A stretch of 64,000 nucleotides of DNA from LMUY01 sp965199095 (GTDB taxonomy: Bacteria > Pseudomonadota > Alphaproteobacteria > Acetobacterales > Acetobacteraceae). This document shows, piece by piece, positions 24,959-32,835 of this stretch (position 1 is the stretch's first letter; each line of letters starts with the position of its first letter). The position numbers and the translations under genes are program-made. The notes beneath the pieces were generated by a model. It was not told the origin of the DNA. It ran no database searches and was given only the letters and a program-made list of their open reading frames with translations. Location of the stretch: NCBI GenBank assembly GCA_965199095.1, contig CBDAQM010000004.1:620001-684000 (forward strand), written 5' to 3'.

Positions 24959-25716
24959 ACGACAGCCTTCTCCCGAATACCGCCGGGGTCGACCCGGCGG
25001 AGTGGCAGGTCCGCGTCGATCTTGCCGCCTGCTACCGCCTGCTCGCGCATTTCGGCATGACCGACCTCATCTACACCCATGTGTCCACGCGGGTCCCGAA
25101 CCGGCACGACCATTTCCTGATCAACCCCTACGGGCTGATGTTCCACGAGGTGACGGCCTCCAGCCTGGTGAAGGTCGACCACACCGGGGCGATCGTGGAG
25201 CCGAGCTGCTACACCATCAATCCGCCGGGCTTCGTCATCCACAGCGCCGTGCACATGGCCCGGCCGGACGTCGCCTGCGTGCTCCACACCCACACACCGG
25301 CGACCATTGCCGTCTCCTGCCTCGCCGAGGGATTGATGCCGTTGACGCAGAAATCCTTCCGCTTCTACGGCCGCCTCGCTTACCACGAGTACGAGGGCAT
25401 CTCGCTTGACCTCGACGAGCGGGACCGTCTGGCCACCGACCTCGGCGACAAGAGCGCCATGCTGCTGCGCAACCACGGCGCCCTCACCGTCGGGCGCAAC
25501 ACGGCGGAGGCGTTCGAACTGATGTATGCGCTGGAAACCGTCTGCCGCATCCAACTCGACGTGCTGGCCACCGGACGGGAGATCGTCATGCCCCCGCCAG
25601 CGGTCGCAGCGAAAGCGGCCGCCCAGTTCGAGCATGACGAGGAACCCGCCGGCGAGCGCACCTGGCCCGGCCTGCTGCGGCTGCTGGACAGCGTGAACCC
25701 AGGTTACCGCGGTTGA
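24955..25716 (+). CDS. Class II aldolase/adducin family protein
   Basis: A 253-residue zinc-dependent aldolase/epimerase-fold protein of the FucA/AraD superfamily. Metal-binding residues are visible: VLHTHTPA with His111 and His113, and LLRNHGAL with His174. The start is a GTG at 24955 overlapping the binding-protein stop. Family members cleave or epimerise phosphorylated sugars, or decarboxylate and hydrate small acids; adducin-like members may be non-catalytic. Coupling to the importer suggests it acts on the imported compound or its product. Confidence 0.9.
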   Translation: MNDSLLPNTAGVDPAEWQVRVDLAACYRLLAHFGMTDLIYTHVSTRVPNRHDHFLINPYGLMFHEVTASSLVKVDHTGAIVEPSCYTINPPGFVIHSAVHMARPDVACVLHTHTPATIAVSCLAEGLMPLTQKSFRFYGRLAYHEYEGISLDLDERDRLATDLGDKSAMLLRNHGALTVGRNTAEAFELMYALETVCRIQLDVLATGREIVMPPPAVAAKAAAQFEHDEEPAGERTWPGLLRLLDSVNPGYRG

Positions 25717-25857
25717 GTCGCAGCAGCATACCGGCGAGCGAGCCGGTCGACGCCATGGCGATGGTCTGAGATCGACGATGATCCAGGCACGAATCGCACC
25801 TCTTTGTAGTGACGGCTTGGGCAGCCGGATCCCCTAACCGTCACAAGCCCATGGCAT

Positions 25858-26778
25858 TCAGGAGCCGCTGATCAGCCATGGTGCATGAGAGAGGCGTTCG
25901 ATCAGGAGATTGCTGAGCGCTTCGATCTTCGCCGCCCGCGCACGGGCTGTCGGTGTCACGAAGTAAACGCCCCCTTCAGCCATGCGCCAGCGCGGTAGAA
26001 TAACTTCCAGACGACCGCTTGCGACGTGCTCCGATGCGATGAAGTCGGGCACTTCACCGATCCCGAGGCCTTGGAGCATGGTCGGGAGCAAGGCATCGAC
26101 GCTGGTTGCGCGCAGTGGCCCGACGGGCGTGAAGACCACATCGTGCCCTTCGTCGTCGGCGAAACGCCAGGCGTCGCCCCGGTCGCGCAAGGCGTATCCC
26201 AGACACGAATGGGCGACGAGATCGTCCGGATGCTCGGGAAGGCCATAACGGGCTATGTAGCTCGGCGCGGCCAGGATGTAGCGTCGGACCGTCGCAATCT
26301 TTCTCGCCACAAGCGAGGAGTCCGCCAGCACTGCGATCCGCACCGCCGCATCGAAGCCGTCCCCGATCAGGTCGATTTTGTCGTCTGTGAGGTGAAGGTC
26401 GACCGACACGTTCGGGTAGGCCCGGAAGAAATCCGGCAGGATAGGTGCGATCCAACGCACCCCAAACGACATCGGAACAGCGAGCCGAACAACGCCACGC
26501 GGTTGACTGGAGGTTTCTCGAGCCAGGTTCTCGGCATCCTCGGCGTCCGTGTAGAGCCGCGCAGCCCGCTCGGCGAGGTTCCGCCCCAGCTCCGTCAGCG
26601 CGAGCCGGCGCGACGTCCGATTGATGAGACGACCGCCCAGGCGATCTTCTAGCCGTGCGACGCCGCGCGACACGGTTGCGACCGACAAGCCCATCACTCG
26701 CGCCGCGGCGGCGAAGGATCGCTCCTCGGCCACCTTCGCAAACACGGCGAGACCCTCGAAATCAGGCAGCTTGGACAC
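25858..26778 (-). CDS. LysR family transcriptional regulator
   Basis: A 306-residue LysR regulator. The N-terminal helix-turn-helix (about residues 5-65) reads FEGLAVFAKVAEERSFAAAA and LSVATVSRGVARLEDRLGG, and a periplasmic-binding-like effector domain follows. The GTG at 26778 with AGGA 5 bases upstream gives the normal N-terminus; the open frame to 26877 adds a Cys-containing extension that would overlap the divergent promoter. It is divergent from doxX, and a perfect 10-base inverted repeat with an 11-base spacer (26836-26866) between them is its likely binding site. Confidence 0.92.
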   Translation of the reverse strand: MSKLPDFEGLAVFAKVAEERSFAAAARVMGLSVATVSRGVARLEDRLGGRLINRTSRRLALTELGRNLAERAARLYTDAEDAENLARETSSQPRGVVRLAVPMSFGVRWIAPILPDFFRAYPNVSVDLHLTDDKIDLIGDGFDAAVRIAVLADSSLVARKIATVRRYILAAPSYIARYGLPEHPDDLVAHSCLGYALRDRGDAWRFADDEGHDVVFTPVGPLRATSVDALLPTMLQGLGIGEVPDFIASEHVASGRLEVILPRWRMAEGGVYFVTPTARARAAKIEALSNLLIERLSHAPWLISGS

Positions 26779-26835
26779 ATCAATCCTGCAAGGATGGTTT
26801 GCTATCTTTTCTATTCCGAGATGCCCCTCCGCGCC

Positions 26836-26866
26836 ACATGTTTCCTCTGTCAATATGGAAACATGT
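26836..26866. promoter_or_regulatory. Perfect inverted repeat, probable LysR operator
   Basis: ACATGTTTCC (26836-26845) and GGAAACATGT (26857-26866) are exact reverse complements separated by 11 bases, fitting the LysR T-N11-A pattern. The right arm ends 3 bases before the doxX ATG and includes its probable ribosome site (GGAA), so binding there could block doxX expression. Confidence 0.6.
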
Positions 26867-26869
26867 GTC

Positions 26870-27277
26870 ATGAACAATCAAACTGCTTCAATCGCCGCCT
26901 TCGGCCGCCTTCTCATGGGTGCTGTCTTCGCCTTCAGCGGCCTTGGCAAGATCATGGCGCCGACCATGACGCAGGGTTACATCGCGGCCGTTGGGCTCCC
27001 ATTGCCGCTCGCCGCCTACTTGGTTGCGATCCTGATTGAGCTCGGCGGAGGCCTTCTTCTCATCGCGGGTTTTCAGACGAGGATCGTGGCGATCGTCCTG
27101 GCTGTCTTTACCCTTGCGACGGCGGTGTCCTTCCACAACAACTTCGCCGACCAGAACCAAATGATCAACTTCCTCAAGAACATCTTCATGATCGGCGGCT
27201 TGCTTCAAGTGGTCGCATTCGGAGCTGGCGCCTACAGCCTGGATGCGCGGCGCTTCCACGCGGCGGTTCCGACATGA
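26870..27277 (+). CDS. DoxX family membrane protein
   Basis: A 135-residue protein with four hydrophobic segments (GRLLMGAVFAFSGLGKIMAP; LAAYLVAILIELGGGLLLIAGF; IVAIVLAVFTLATAVSF; FMIGGLLQVVAFGAG), the size and pattern of DoxX/DoxD-type integral membrane proteins. The motif FAFSGLGKIMAP matches the family's first helix. DoxX relatives are linked to thiol and quinone redox homeostasis. Here it heads a row with a pirin, an LLM flavoprotein and a glutathionyl-hydroquinone reductase, consistent with an electrophile or quinone response. Confidence 0.9.
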   Translation: MNNQTASIAAFGRLLMGAVFAFSGLGKIMAPTMTQGYIAAVGLPLPLAAYLVAILIELGGGLLLIAGFQTRIVAIVLAVFTLATAVSFHNNFADQNQMINFLKNIFMIGGLLQVVAFGAGAYSLDARRFHAAVPT

Positions 27278-27315
27278 GTCCGGCAGATATAGCCGAATAA
27301 CCGGTACGCAGACGC

Positions 27316-27346
27316 CATGGTCAGGTTCGAAACGAACCTGACCATG
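27316..27346. terminator. 14-bp perfect hairpin between doxX and the pirin gene
   Basis: CATGGTCAGGTTCG (27316-27329) and CGAACCTGACCATG (27333-27346) are exact reverse complements with a three-base AAA loop. There is no T-run after it. It may act as a transcript-end or stability hairpin for doxX, as partial termination before the pirin gene, or as a second operator. Confidence 0.5.
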
Positions 27347-27384
27347 AGACCCGATTGGGGAAGACGCAACCAAGGACATGCATC

Positions 27385-28092
27385 ATGCTTGAACACAGGT
27401 CATTGGCCGACATCGCCGGCGTCCAGGCCGGTTGGCTGAACGCCAAGCACCATTTCGCGCTCGGCTCCTACGGCAACCCGGCGCATCACCCCGTCGGCGA
27501 ACTGTATGTCTGGAACGACGACTCGATTGCGCCCCACGCGGGCTTCCCGCTCCATGCGCACGCCAACGTCGAGATCATCACCTATGTGCGCGAGGGTGCG
27601 ATCACGCATAAGGACGACCTCGGCAACCAGGGCATCACCCGCGCCGGCGACGTGCAGGTGATGAGCGCCGGCACGGGCATCCGGCACGCCGAGCACAACG
27701 ACGAAGACGTGACCACGCGAATCTTTCAAATATGGCTGCATCCCCGGCAGCGCGGCGATGTCCCGCAATGGGGCGCCAAGCCCTTCCCCAAGGCAAACCG
27801 CTCCGGCCGGCTCGTGCTGCTTGCCAGCGGGAGCGGCGGCTCGGAGGCCCTGCCTGTCGGCGCCGACGCCGAAATCTACGGGGCACTGCTGGGTGCCGGC
27901 GAGACGATCTCCTACAATTTCGACGAAGGACACGGCGGCTATCTGGTTCCCGCCGCTGGCGCGGTCGTCGTCAACGGCATCCGCGTCGAGGCAGGCGAGG
28001 GTTTGGCGATCCGGAGTGAACCCACTGTAACGATCCAAGCCGCGCCCGACGCCGAACTGGTGTTTGTGGTCACGCGCATGTCCGCAGTCTAG
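27385..28092 (+). CDS. Pirin family protein (bicupin)
   Basis: A 235-residue pirin (YhhW-like). The N-terminal cupin carries the metal-binding set in HAGFPLHAHANVEIITYV and GIRHAEHNDED, and the C-terminal cupin is degenerate as usual. The ATG at 27385 has AAGGA 7 bases upstream; a 10-codon longer frame exists but lacks a ribosome site. Bacterial pirins of this type can oxidise flavonols such as quercetin or act as redox sensors. It lies 4 bases before the LLM oxidoreductase gene, so the two are co-transcribed. Confidence 0.93.
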   Translation: MLEHRSLADIAGVQAGWLNAKHHFALGSYGNPAHHPVGELYVWNDDSIAPHAGFPLHAHANVEIITYVREGAITHKDDLGNQGITRAGDVQVMSAGTGIRHAEHNDEDVTTRIFQIWLHPRQRGDVPQWGAKPFPKANRSGRLVLLASGSGGSEALPVGADAEIYGALLGAGETISYNFDEGHGGYLVPAAGAVVVNGIRVEAGEGLAIRSEPTVTIQAAPDAELVFVVTRMSAV

Positions 28093-28095
28093 GCA

Positions 28096-29175
28096 ATGAT
28101 CGAGATCGGCATCGACAGCTTCGCGGCCCTGTTCCCGGACACCGCGACGGGACGGACGCTCACCGGGGCCGACCGGGTGGCCAACCTGTTAGAGGAGGTC
28201 GAGGCGGCCGACCACGCCGGGTTGGACGTGTTCGGCATCGGTGAGCACCATAGGGCCGAGTTCCTGGACTCGGCACCAGCCATCCTGCTGGCCGCGGCGG
28301 CCGCGCGGACGAAATCCATCCGCCTCACGAGCGCGGTGACTGTACTCAGCGCCGCCGACCCGGTCCGCGTCTTCCAGGAGTTCGCAACCCTGGACCTGGT
28401 CGCTGCCGGGCGGGCGGAGATCGTCGTCGGCCGGGGATCGTTCGGGGAGGCTTATCCGCTCTTCGGGCTGGAGCGGGACGACTACGACGCGCTGTTCGCC
28501 GAGAAGCTCGGGCTGCTGCTGAAAATCCGCGATGACACCCATGTCACATGGACCGGTCGCTATCGTCCGCCGCTGACCGGCCAGGGGATCTATCCCCGGC
28601 CCCAGCAGGCGCGGCTGCCGATCTGGGTGGGCGTCGGTGGCACGCCCGCGTCCTTCGCCCGAGCCGGCACGCTTGGGCTGCCATTGATGGTGGCCATCAT
28701 TGGCGGCGAGTTCCGCCGATTTCGTCCCCTCGTCGAGTTGTACCGCCAAGTGGGGCAGCGCGCCGGCCATTCGCCGGAAGCCCTGCGCGTGGGCGTCCAC
28801 GCTTTCGGCTTCGTCGGCCAGACATCGGCGCAGGCCCGCGACACCTTTTTCCCAGGCTGGGCGCACATGTTCACGGCGATCGGGCGCGAGCGGGGTTGGG
28901 CGCCCGCCACGCGACAGCAGTTTGATGCGATGTGCGATCCCTCTGGCGCCTACCTGATCGGCAATCCTGAAACGGTCGCTGAGAAAGTCCTTGCCGCGAG
29001 CGAGGCGTTGGGCGGCATCTCGCGCCTGACGTTCCAGATGAGTTCGGCGTTGTTGGAACACGGCGCCATGCTGAGCTCGATCGAGTTGCTTGGCACGAAG
29101 GTGGCGCCGGTCGTCCGTGCGGCCACCGCCGGGCCAACCGACACCAGCCGGACCCTGGAGGTGAGCGTTGGGTGA
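28096..29175 (+). CDS. LLM class flavin-dependent oxidoreductase
   Basis: A 359-residue luciferase-like (alpha/beta barrel) FMN-dependent protein. It begins MIEIGIDSFAALFPD and carries the typical GEHHRAEFLDSAPAILLAAA and LTSAVTVLSAADPVRVFQEF blocks, then AEIVVGRGSFGEAYPLFGL. Such enzymes are monooxygenases or reductases that use reduced flavin; the substrate is not predictable. The stop overlaps the next gene by 8 bases, which supports a joint detoxification role with the glutathionyl-hydroquinone reductase. Confidence 0.9.
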   Translation: MIEIGIDSFAALFPDTATGRTLTGADRVANLLEEVEAADHAGLDVFGIGEHHRAEFLDSAPAILLAAAAARTKSIRLTSAVTVLSAADPVRVFQEFATLDLVAAGRAEIVVGRGSFGEAYPLFGLERDDYDALFAEKLGLLLKIRDDTHVTWTGRYRPPLTGQGIYPRPQQARLPIWVGVGGTPASFARAGTLGLPLMVAIIGGEFRRFRPLVELYRQVGQRAGHSPEALRVGVHAFGFVGQTSAQARDTFFPGWAHMFTAIGRERGWAPATRQQFDAMCDPSGAYLIGNPETVAEKVLAASEALGGISRLTFQMSSALLEHGAMLSSIELLGTKVAPVVRAATAGPTDTSRTLEVSVG

Positions 29176-30130
29176 ACTGATCGGCGGCCAATGGCGCGTC
29201 AACGGGATCGAGACGGTGACCGCCAGCGGTCGGCTCGAGCGGCCGCCGTCGGTGTTCCGCGACTGGGTGACCGCGGACGGGTCTGCTCTGCCAGGTGGAA
29301 GGGCGTTCAAGGCTGAACGCGACCGTTACCACCTGTACGTGTCTTTGGCCTGCCCCTGGGCGCACAGGGCGTTGATCTTGCGCAGCCTGAAAGGGCTTGA
29401 AAACCTCATCGGTCTGTCGGTCGTACATTGGCTGATGGGTGACGAGGGTTGGACGTTTGAGCCGGGCCCAGGCGTCGTGCCCGACACGGTCAACGGCCAA
29501 TCCACGTTGCACGGTGTGTATACGAGGGCTGACCCAGCCTGCACCTCGCGCGTGACGGTGCCGGTGCTCTGGGACAAGGAGCAGGGCACTATCGTCTCAA
29601 ACGAGTCCTCGGAGATCATCCGAATGCTCAACTCAGCGTTCGATCAAATCGGCGCTCGTCCCGGCGACTATTACCCCGCCGAGCATCGGCAGGAGATCGA
29701 TGCCGTCAACGATCGGATCTATTCCGGCCTCAACAACGGCGTCTACAAGGCCGGCTTCGCGACGGACCAAGCGGCCTACGAAGACGCCTCCGCCGGTGTG
29801 TTTGACACGCTGGACTGGCTGGAGGGCCGGCTGTCACATCGGCGTTGCCTCGTCGGTCCTACGCTGACCGAGGCCGACATCCGGCTCTTCACCACCCTGG
29901 TGCGCTTCGACGCAGTCTACCACGGGCACTTCAAGTGCAATCGGCAGATGCTGATCGAATATCCAAAGCTTTGGAATTATACGCGCAGGCTCTTTCAGCA
30001 CCCTGACATCCGGCCGACGGTCGATTTCAATCACATTAAGCGGCATTACTACATGAGCCATCCGTGGCTCAACCCGACGCGCATCGTGCCATCGGGGCCA
30101 TTGCGAGATTTCGACGCAGTTATCCTTTGA
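29168..30130 (+). CDS. Glutathionyl-hydroquinone reductase (Xi-class GST, YqjG/ECM4 type)
   Basis: A 320-residue cytoplasmic enzyme that removes glutathione from glutathionyl-hydroquinones. The active-site motif LACPWAHR places the catalytic Cys at residue 62. Other family marks are the C-terminal helical domain with LVGPTLTEADIRLFTTLVRFD and YHGHFKCNRQ. Length is normal for the family. It starts at a TTG overlapping the LLM gene. Known members act in degradation of chlorinated phenols or in repair of quinone-glutathione adducts, which fits the DoxX/pirin/LLM context. Confidence 0.94.
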   Translation: MGELIGGQWRVNGIETVTASGRLERPPSVFRDWVTADGSALPGGRAFKAERDRYHLYVSLACPWAHRALILRSLKGLENLIGLSVVHWLMGDEGWTFEPGPGVVPDTVNGQSTLHGVYTRADPACTSRVTVPVLWDKEQGTIVSNESSEIIRMLNSAFDQIGARPGDYYPAEHRQEIDAVNDRIYSGLNNGVYKAGFATDQAAYEDASAGVFDTLDWLEGRLSHRRCLVGPTLTEADIRLFTTLVRFDAVYHGHFKCNRQMLIEYPKLWNYTRRLFQHPDIRPTVDFNHIKRHYYMSHPWLNPTRIVPSGPLRDFDAVIL

Positions 30131-30432
30131 GCGGCCTGGGGCATGCCGGGCATTTGCGAGCGTTGCGCACCAGTTCGGGACGGCTCTGTTGCAAGGCGTA
30201 GTCGAAGACGCACGAAGGCGGCTGGTGATGGTCGGGCTGGCTGGTCAAGCCGCTTCTTCTCCACCAAAGGTCCGGCCCCGCGCGTCACCGTGATGACGAC
30301 TGCGTCGGCGGACCACCCCTCCGGCGGTGCTTCTGGTTTTCCAAAGAGCATGGACAAACGGGAAAGCCGCACGCCGACCAGGCCGGACGGGCAACGCTAT
30401 GGATTCGGCGATACTTGGCTCGCGACGGCTTG
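30131..30432. other. Gene-free stretch, possible IS6-family end remnant
   Basis: No supported gene. GGCTCTGTTGCAA at 30182-30194 equals the first 13 bases of the terminal repeat of IS6100-like IS6 elements, but no transposase or second end is visible nearby. Short open frames here have no recognisable protein features. Confidence 0.3.
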
Positions 30433-30840
30433 TCAGACACGTGCAGCTCGGGACACGTCATAGCTGTCCTCCAGCATCTGGAAGCGCGTCACAACGTCGT
30501 CCGCAATCGTCATCACTAGCGCGAACTGAGTCGTGGTGATTTTGCCCGTTGCTTTGATCCGTGCCCGTAGCCTCCCAACGATCACTGCGCGCTCCTCGCT
30601 GGCGAGCACGTCTTCGACGTCGAATGCCAGCGGCTCCGTCATGGCGCGCTGATCGCGCATGAAGTCGGCCACTGCATTGCGGCCGGTCTTGTGGCCGATC
30701 CAGGGCAGCACCCCGGCATCACCCTGGATTTCGAACACGAGGTCTTCGGCAAAGAGAGCCGCGATCTCGTGAGGATCGCGGCGGGTTCTCATCCCTTCCA
30801 GCAGTGTGTTGGCGATCTCGATATTCTGTTCCCTGCTCAT
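30433..30840 (-). CDS. SnoaL-like/NTF2-fold protein
   Basis: A 135-residue protein of the ketosteroid-isomerase-like (SnoaL/NTF2) superfamily. It has an N-terminal helical part (NIEIANTLLEGMRTRRDPHE), then LFAEDLVFEIQGDAGVLPWIGHKTGRNAVADFM, and a beta-rich end (TGKITTTQFALVMTIADD). The ATG at 30840 has GGAG about 9 bases upstream; the open frame to 31014 enters unrelated sequence. Family members are isomerases, cyclases or dehydratases of small organic molecules. It was probably once part of an operon with the truncated SDR gene upstream. Confidence 0.85.
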   Translation of the reverse strand: MSREQNIEIANTLLEGMRTRRDPHEIAALFAEDLVFEIQGDAGVLPWIGHKTGRNAVADFMRDQRAMTEPLAFDVEDVLASEERAVIVGRLRARIKATGKITTTQFALVMTIADDVVTRFQMLEDSYDVSRAARV

Positions 30841-30946
30841 CTCGACGTACTCCGTTGCCTGCAGTCCTGGGTCACCAACGCTAAGGCAGCGTCGGCAAAT
30901 AAGTGCGTCAGCACGCCGACAAAGCTGCCGCGCAAAACAAAGGCTT

Positions 30947-30996
30947 AGGGCTTGTTCAACGCCGCCAATCGATTCGATAAATGTCGAATAAGCCCT
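30947..30996. repeat. Imperfect inverted repeat at the truncation point of the SDR relic
   Basis: AGGGCTTGTTCAAC (30947-30960) and GTCGAATAAGCCCT (30983-30996) are complementary at 12 of 14 positions with a 22-base spacer. The right arm starts about where the SDR relic loses homology. It may be a scar or end-to-end remnant of an insertion sequence, or a hairpin. Confidence 0.4.
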
Positions 30997-31126
30997 CAGC
31001 GTCGCAGCCACCATGCGCTAATCGCTTCGCGCTCGCCAGCCCGATGCCGCTGTTGGCGCCTGTGATCACCGCCACCTTGCCGTCCAGCCTGCCGACCCGT
31101 GTCTCCCGTCTCCGTGCCAGAGTCAC
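30956..31126 (-). pseudogene. 5' relic of a short-chain dehydrogenase/reductase gene
   Basis: From a GTG at 31126 the minus strand reads a short leader and then LDGKVAVITGANSGIGLASA, the cofactor-binding TGxxxGIG motif of SDR enzymes (about 31087-31011). Homology ends after about 25 residues and the frame stops at 30956, so about 90% of the gene is gone. It is divergent from an equally truncated HxlR relic, the usual partner arrangement. The loss coincides with the inverted repeat at 30947-30996. Confidence 0.75.
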
Positions 31127-31183
31127 ATGGGCCGGTGCGAGTGCAGCGGGTAGAACCCACCCGAAGGTAAGTATGGGAAAGCC

Positions 31184-31312
31184 GTGGGCAGCGATAAACC
31201 CGACTGTTGCCTCAACGTCGTGCTGGCGCTTAGGGGCGGCAAGTGGAAGCCGCTAACTCTTTATTATCTCCGCTCGGGTCCCAAGCGGTTCGGCAACATC
31301 AAGCGACTGGTC
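31184..31312 (+). pseudogene. 5' relic of an HxlR family regulator gene
   Basis: A GTG at 31184 starts GSDKPDCCLNVVLALRGGKW, followed by KPLTLYYLRSGPKRFGNIKR. This is the conserved Cys plus GGKWKxLIL and GPxRFxxLxR start of HxlR winged-helix regulators. The expected continuation (recognition helix and wing) is absent: after about 40 residues the sequence is unrelated. Together with the SDR relic it marks a decayed divergent pair in which both 3' parts are lost. Confidence 0.7.
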
Positions 31313-31399
31313 GCCACGCAATTCCAGCATCCTAAATTAGGAACGGTGCTTACGCCTGTCTCCGCGACACCTTATGCCTGGTTCACAATATCACACGTT

Positions 31400-31849
31400 C
31401 TATCCCGCCACCCTCGCCTTCGTCGCCAGCACGTCTGCCCGCTCGTTCATCGCGTCCCCGGCATGGCCACGGACCCATTTCCATTCGATCGTGTGGGGCT
31501 TGGCGGCGGTCAGCAGGCGTTGCCAGAGATCCATGTTCGCCACCGGGTCGCCCGCCGCCGTGCGCCAGTTCTTGCGCACCCAGCCCGTGTGCCAGCGCGT
31601 GATCCCGTTGCGCACATACTCGCTGTCCGTGTGCAGGACCACGCGGCACGGGCGGGTCAGCGTCTCCAACGCCGCCGCCGCCGCGGTCAGCTCCATGCGG
31701 TTGTTGGTGGTGGCCGGCTCGGCGCCCACCAACTCCCGCTCCACGCCGCGGAAGCGCAGGATGGCGGCCCAGCCGCCGGGGCCGGGGTTGGGCTTGCAGC
31801 CGCCATCCGTCCAGATCTCCACAGGCGTGGCCTCAGAGTCCGTAGGCAT
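31400..31849 (-). CDS. rnhA: Ribonuclease HI
   Basis: A 149-residue cytoplasmic endonuclease that degrades the RNA strand of RNA-DNA hybrids. The catalytic residues are in place: Asp15 (IWTDGGCKPNPGPGG), Glu53 (RMELTAAAAALE), Asp75 (HTDSEYVRNGI), His129 (RGHAGD) and Asp139 (NERAD). The ATG at 31849 (or 31855) lies inside the end of thrB, giving a 17-base overlap. The ispH-thrB-rnhA order is common in alphaproteobacteria. Confidence 0.96.
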   Translation of the reverse strand: MPTDSEATPVEIWTDGGCKPNPGPGGWAAILRFRGVERELVGAEPATTNNRMELTAAAAALETLTRPCRVVLHTDSEYVRNGITRWHTGWVRKNWRTAAGDPVANMDLWQRLLTAAKPHTIEWKWVRGHAGDAMNERADVLATKARVAG

Positions 31850-32792
31850 GCTCATCCGCCGCATCCAGATGAAAACGGAGGCGTCCCAGATAGTCCAGCG
31901 GGTCCTTGCGGGTGACAAGGGCGCCCGGTGGCGTGTTCACCCAGTCGTACAGCCGCGTCAGCAGGAAACGGATCGCCGCGCCCTGGCACAGCACGGGCAG
32001 GGCGGTCCGCTCCGCCAGGCTGAGCGGACGCCGGGCGGCATAGGCCCTCAGCATGGACCGCGCCTTGGTCACGTTGAACTGCATATCGGGCTCGAAACAC
32101 CAGGCATTCAGGCATACCGCCAGGTCATAGGCGAACAAATCGGTCGCCGCGAAATAGAAATCGATCAGCCCGGACAATCGTCCATCCAGGAAGAACACGT
32201 TGTCCGGGAACAAATCGGCATGGATATGGCCGCGGGGCAGGGAGGACGGCCAAGTCGCCAGGATGCGGTCCAGCGCCGCCGTCAACTGCGCGGCCAGGCC
32301 GGGCTGCACCCCGTCCGCCTGCGGCAGGCAGCGTTCCAGCAACGGGCGCCACCCCGCGGGGCCGAGCGCGTTGGGCCGCTCCGCCGCATAGCCATGGCCG
32401 GCCAGGTGCAGCGCGGCCAGCGCGTCGCCGACCGGGGCGCAATGCATCGGCCGCACCCGGCGCGGCCACACGCCGGGCAGGAACGTCGTCACGCAGGCCG
32501 GCCGGGCCGCCAACTGCCGCAGCGACTCGCCGTCGCGCGCCCGCACCGGCTGCGGGCAAGTGATGCCGCGGCCGGCCAGATGCTCCATCAGGCCCAGGAA
32601 CCACGGCAATTCTGCGGGATCGACGCGTTTCTCATACAGCGTCAGGATGAAGTCGCCGGCACTGGTGCGCAGGGAGAAGTTGCTGTTCTCAACCCCCTCG
32701 GCGATGCCGCGGAAGGCGACGACGGTGCCCAGATCGTAGTCGGCCACGAAGGCGGCCAGCGCTTCGTCGGTGACTTCGGTGTAGACGGCCAT
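31833..32792 (-). CDS. thrB: Homoserine kinase (phosphotransferase-fold type)
   Basis: A 319-residue ATP-dependent kinase converting homoserine to O-phosphohomoserine in threonine synthesis. It is the aminoglycoside-phosphotransferase-like ThrB type, not the GHMP type. Visible are GVENSNFSLRT and DFILTLYEKRV (nucleotide loop and Lys), the catalytic loop HADLFPDNVFFLDGRLSGLI, and IDFYFAATDLFAYDLAVCLNAW with the metal-binding Asp. It overlaps rnhA, and REP-type palindromes separate it from ispH. Confidence 0.95.
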   Translation of the reverse strand: MAVYTEVTDEALAAFVADYDLGTVVAFRGIAEGVENSNFSLRTSAGDFILTLYEKRVDPAELPWFLGLMEHLAGRGITCPQPVRARDGESLRQLAARPACVTTFLPGVWPRRVRPMHCAPVGDALAALHLAGHGYAAERPNALGPAGWRPLLERCLPQADGVQPGLAAQLTAALDRILATWPSSLPRGHIHADLFPDNVFFLDGRLSGLIDFYFAATDLFAYDLAVCLNAWCFEPDMQFNVTKARSMLRAYAARRPLSLAERTALPVLCQGAAIRFLLTRLYDWVNTPPGALVTRKDPLDYLGRLRFHLDAADEHAYGL

Positions 32793-32835
32793 GCGGACTA
32801 GCCGACCCCCTCCTGGGGGGCAGAGTGAGGCGAAA

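Noticed and set aside
29517..29525. GTATAC inside the glutathionyl-hydroquinone reductase gene as another GntR site
   Set aside because: It is within coding sequence and lacks the flanking TC/GA symmetry of the two intergenic sites.
30841..31014. N-terminal extension of the SnoaL-like protein
   Set aside because: The extra residues cross unrelated intergenic and relic sequence, and a ribosome site precedes the ATG at 30840.
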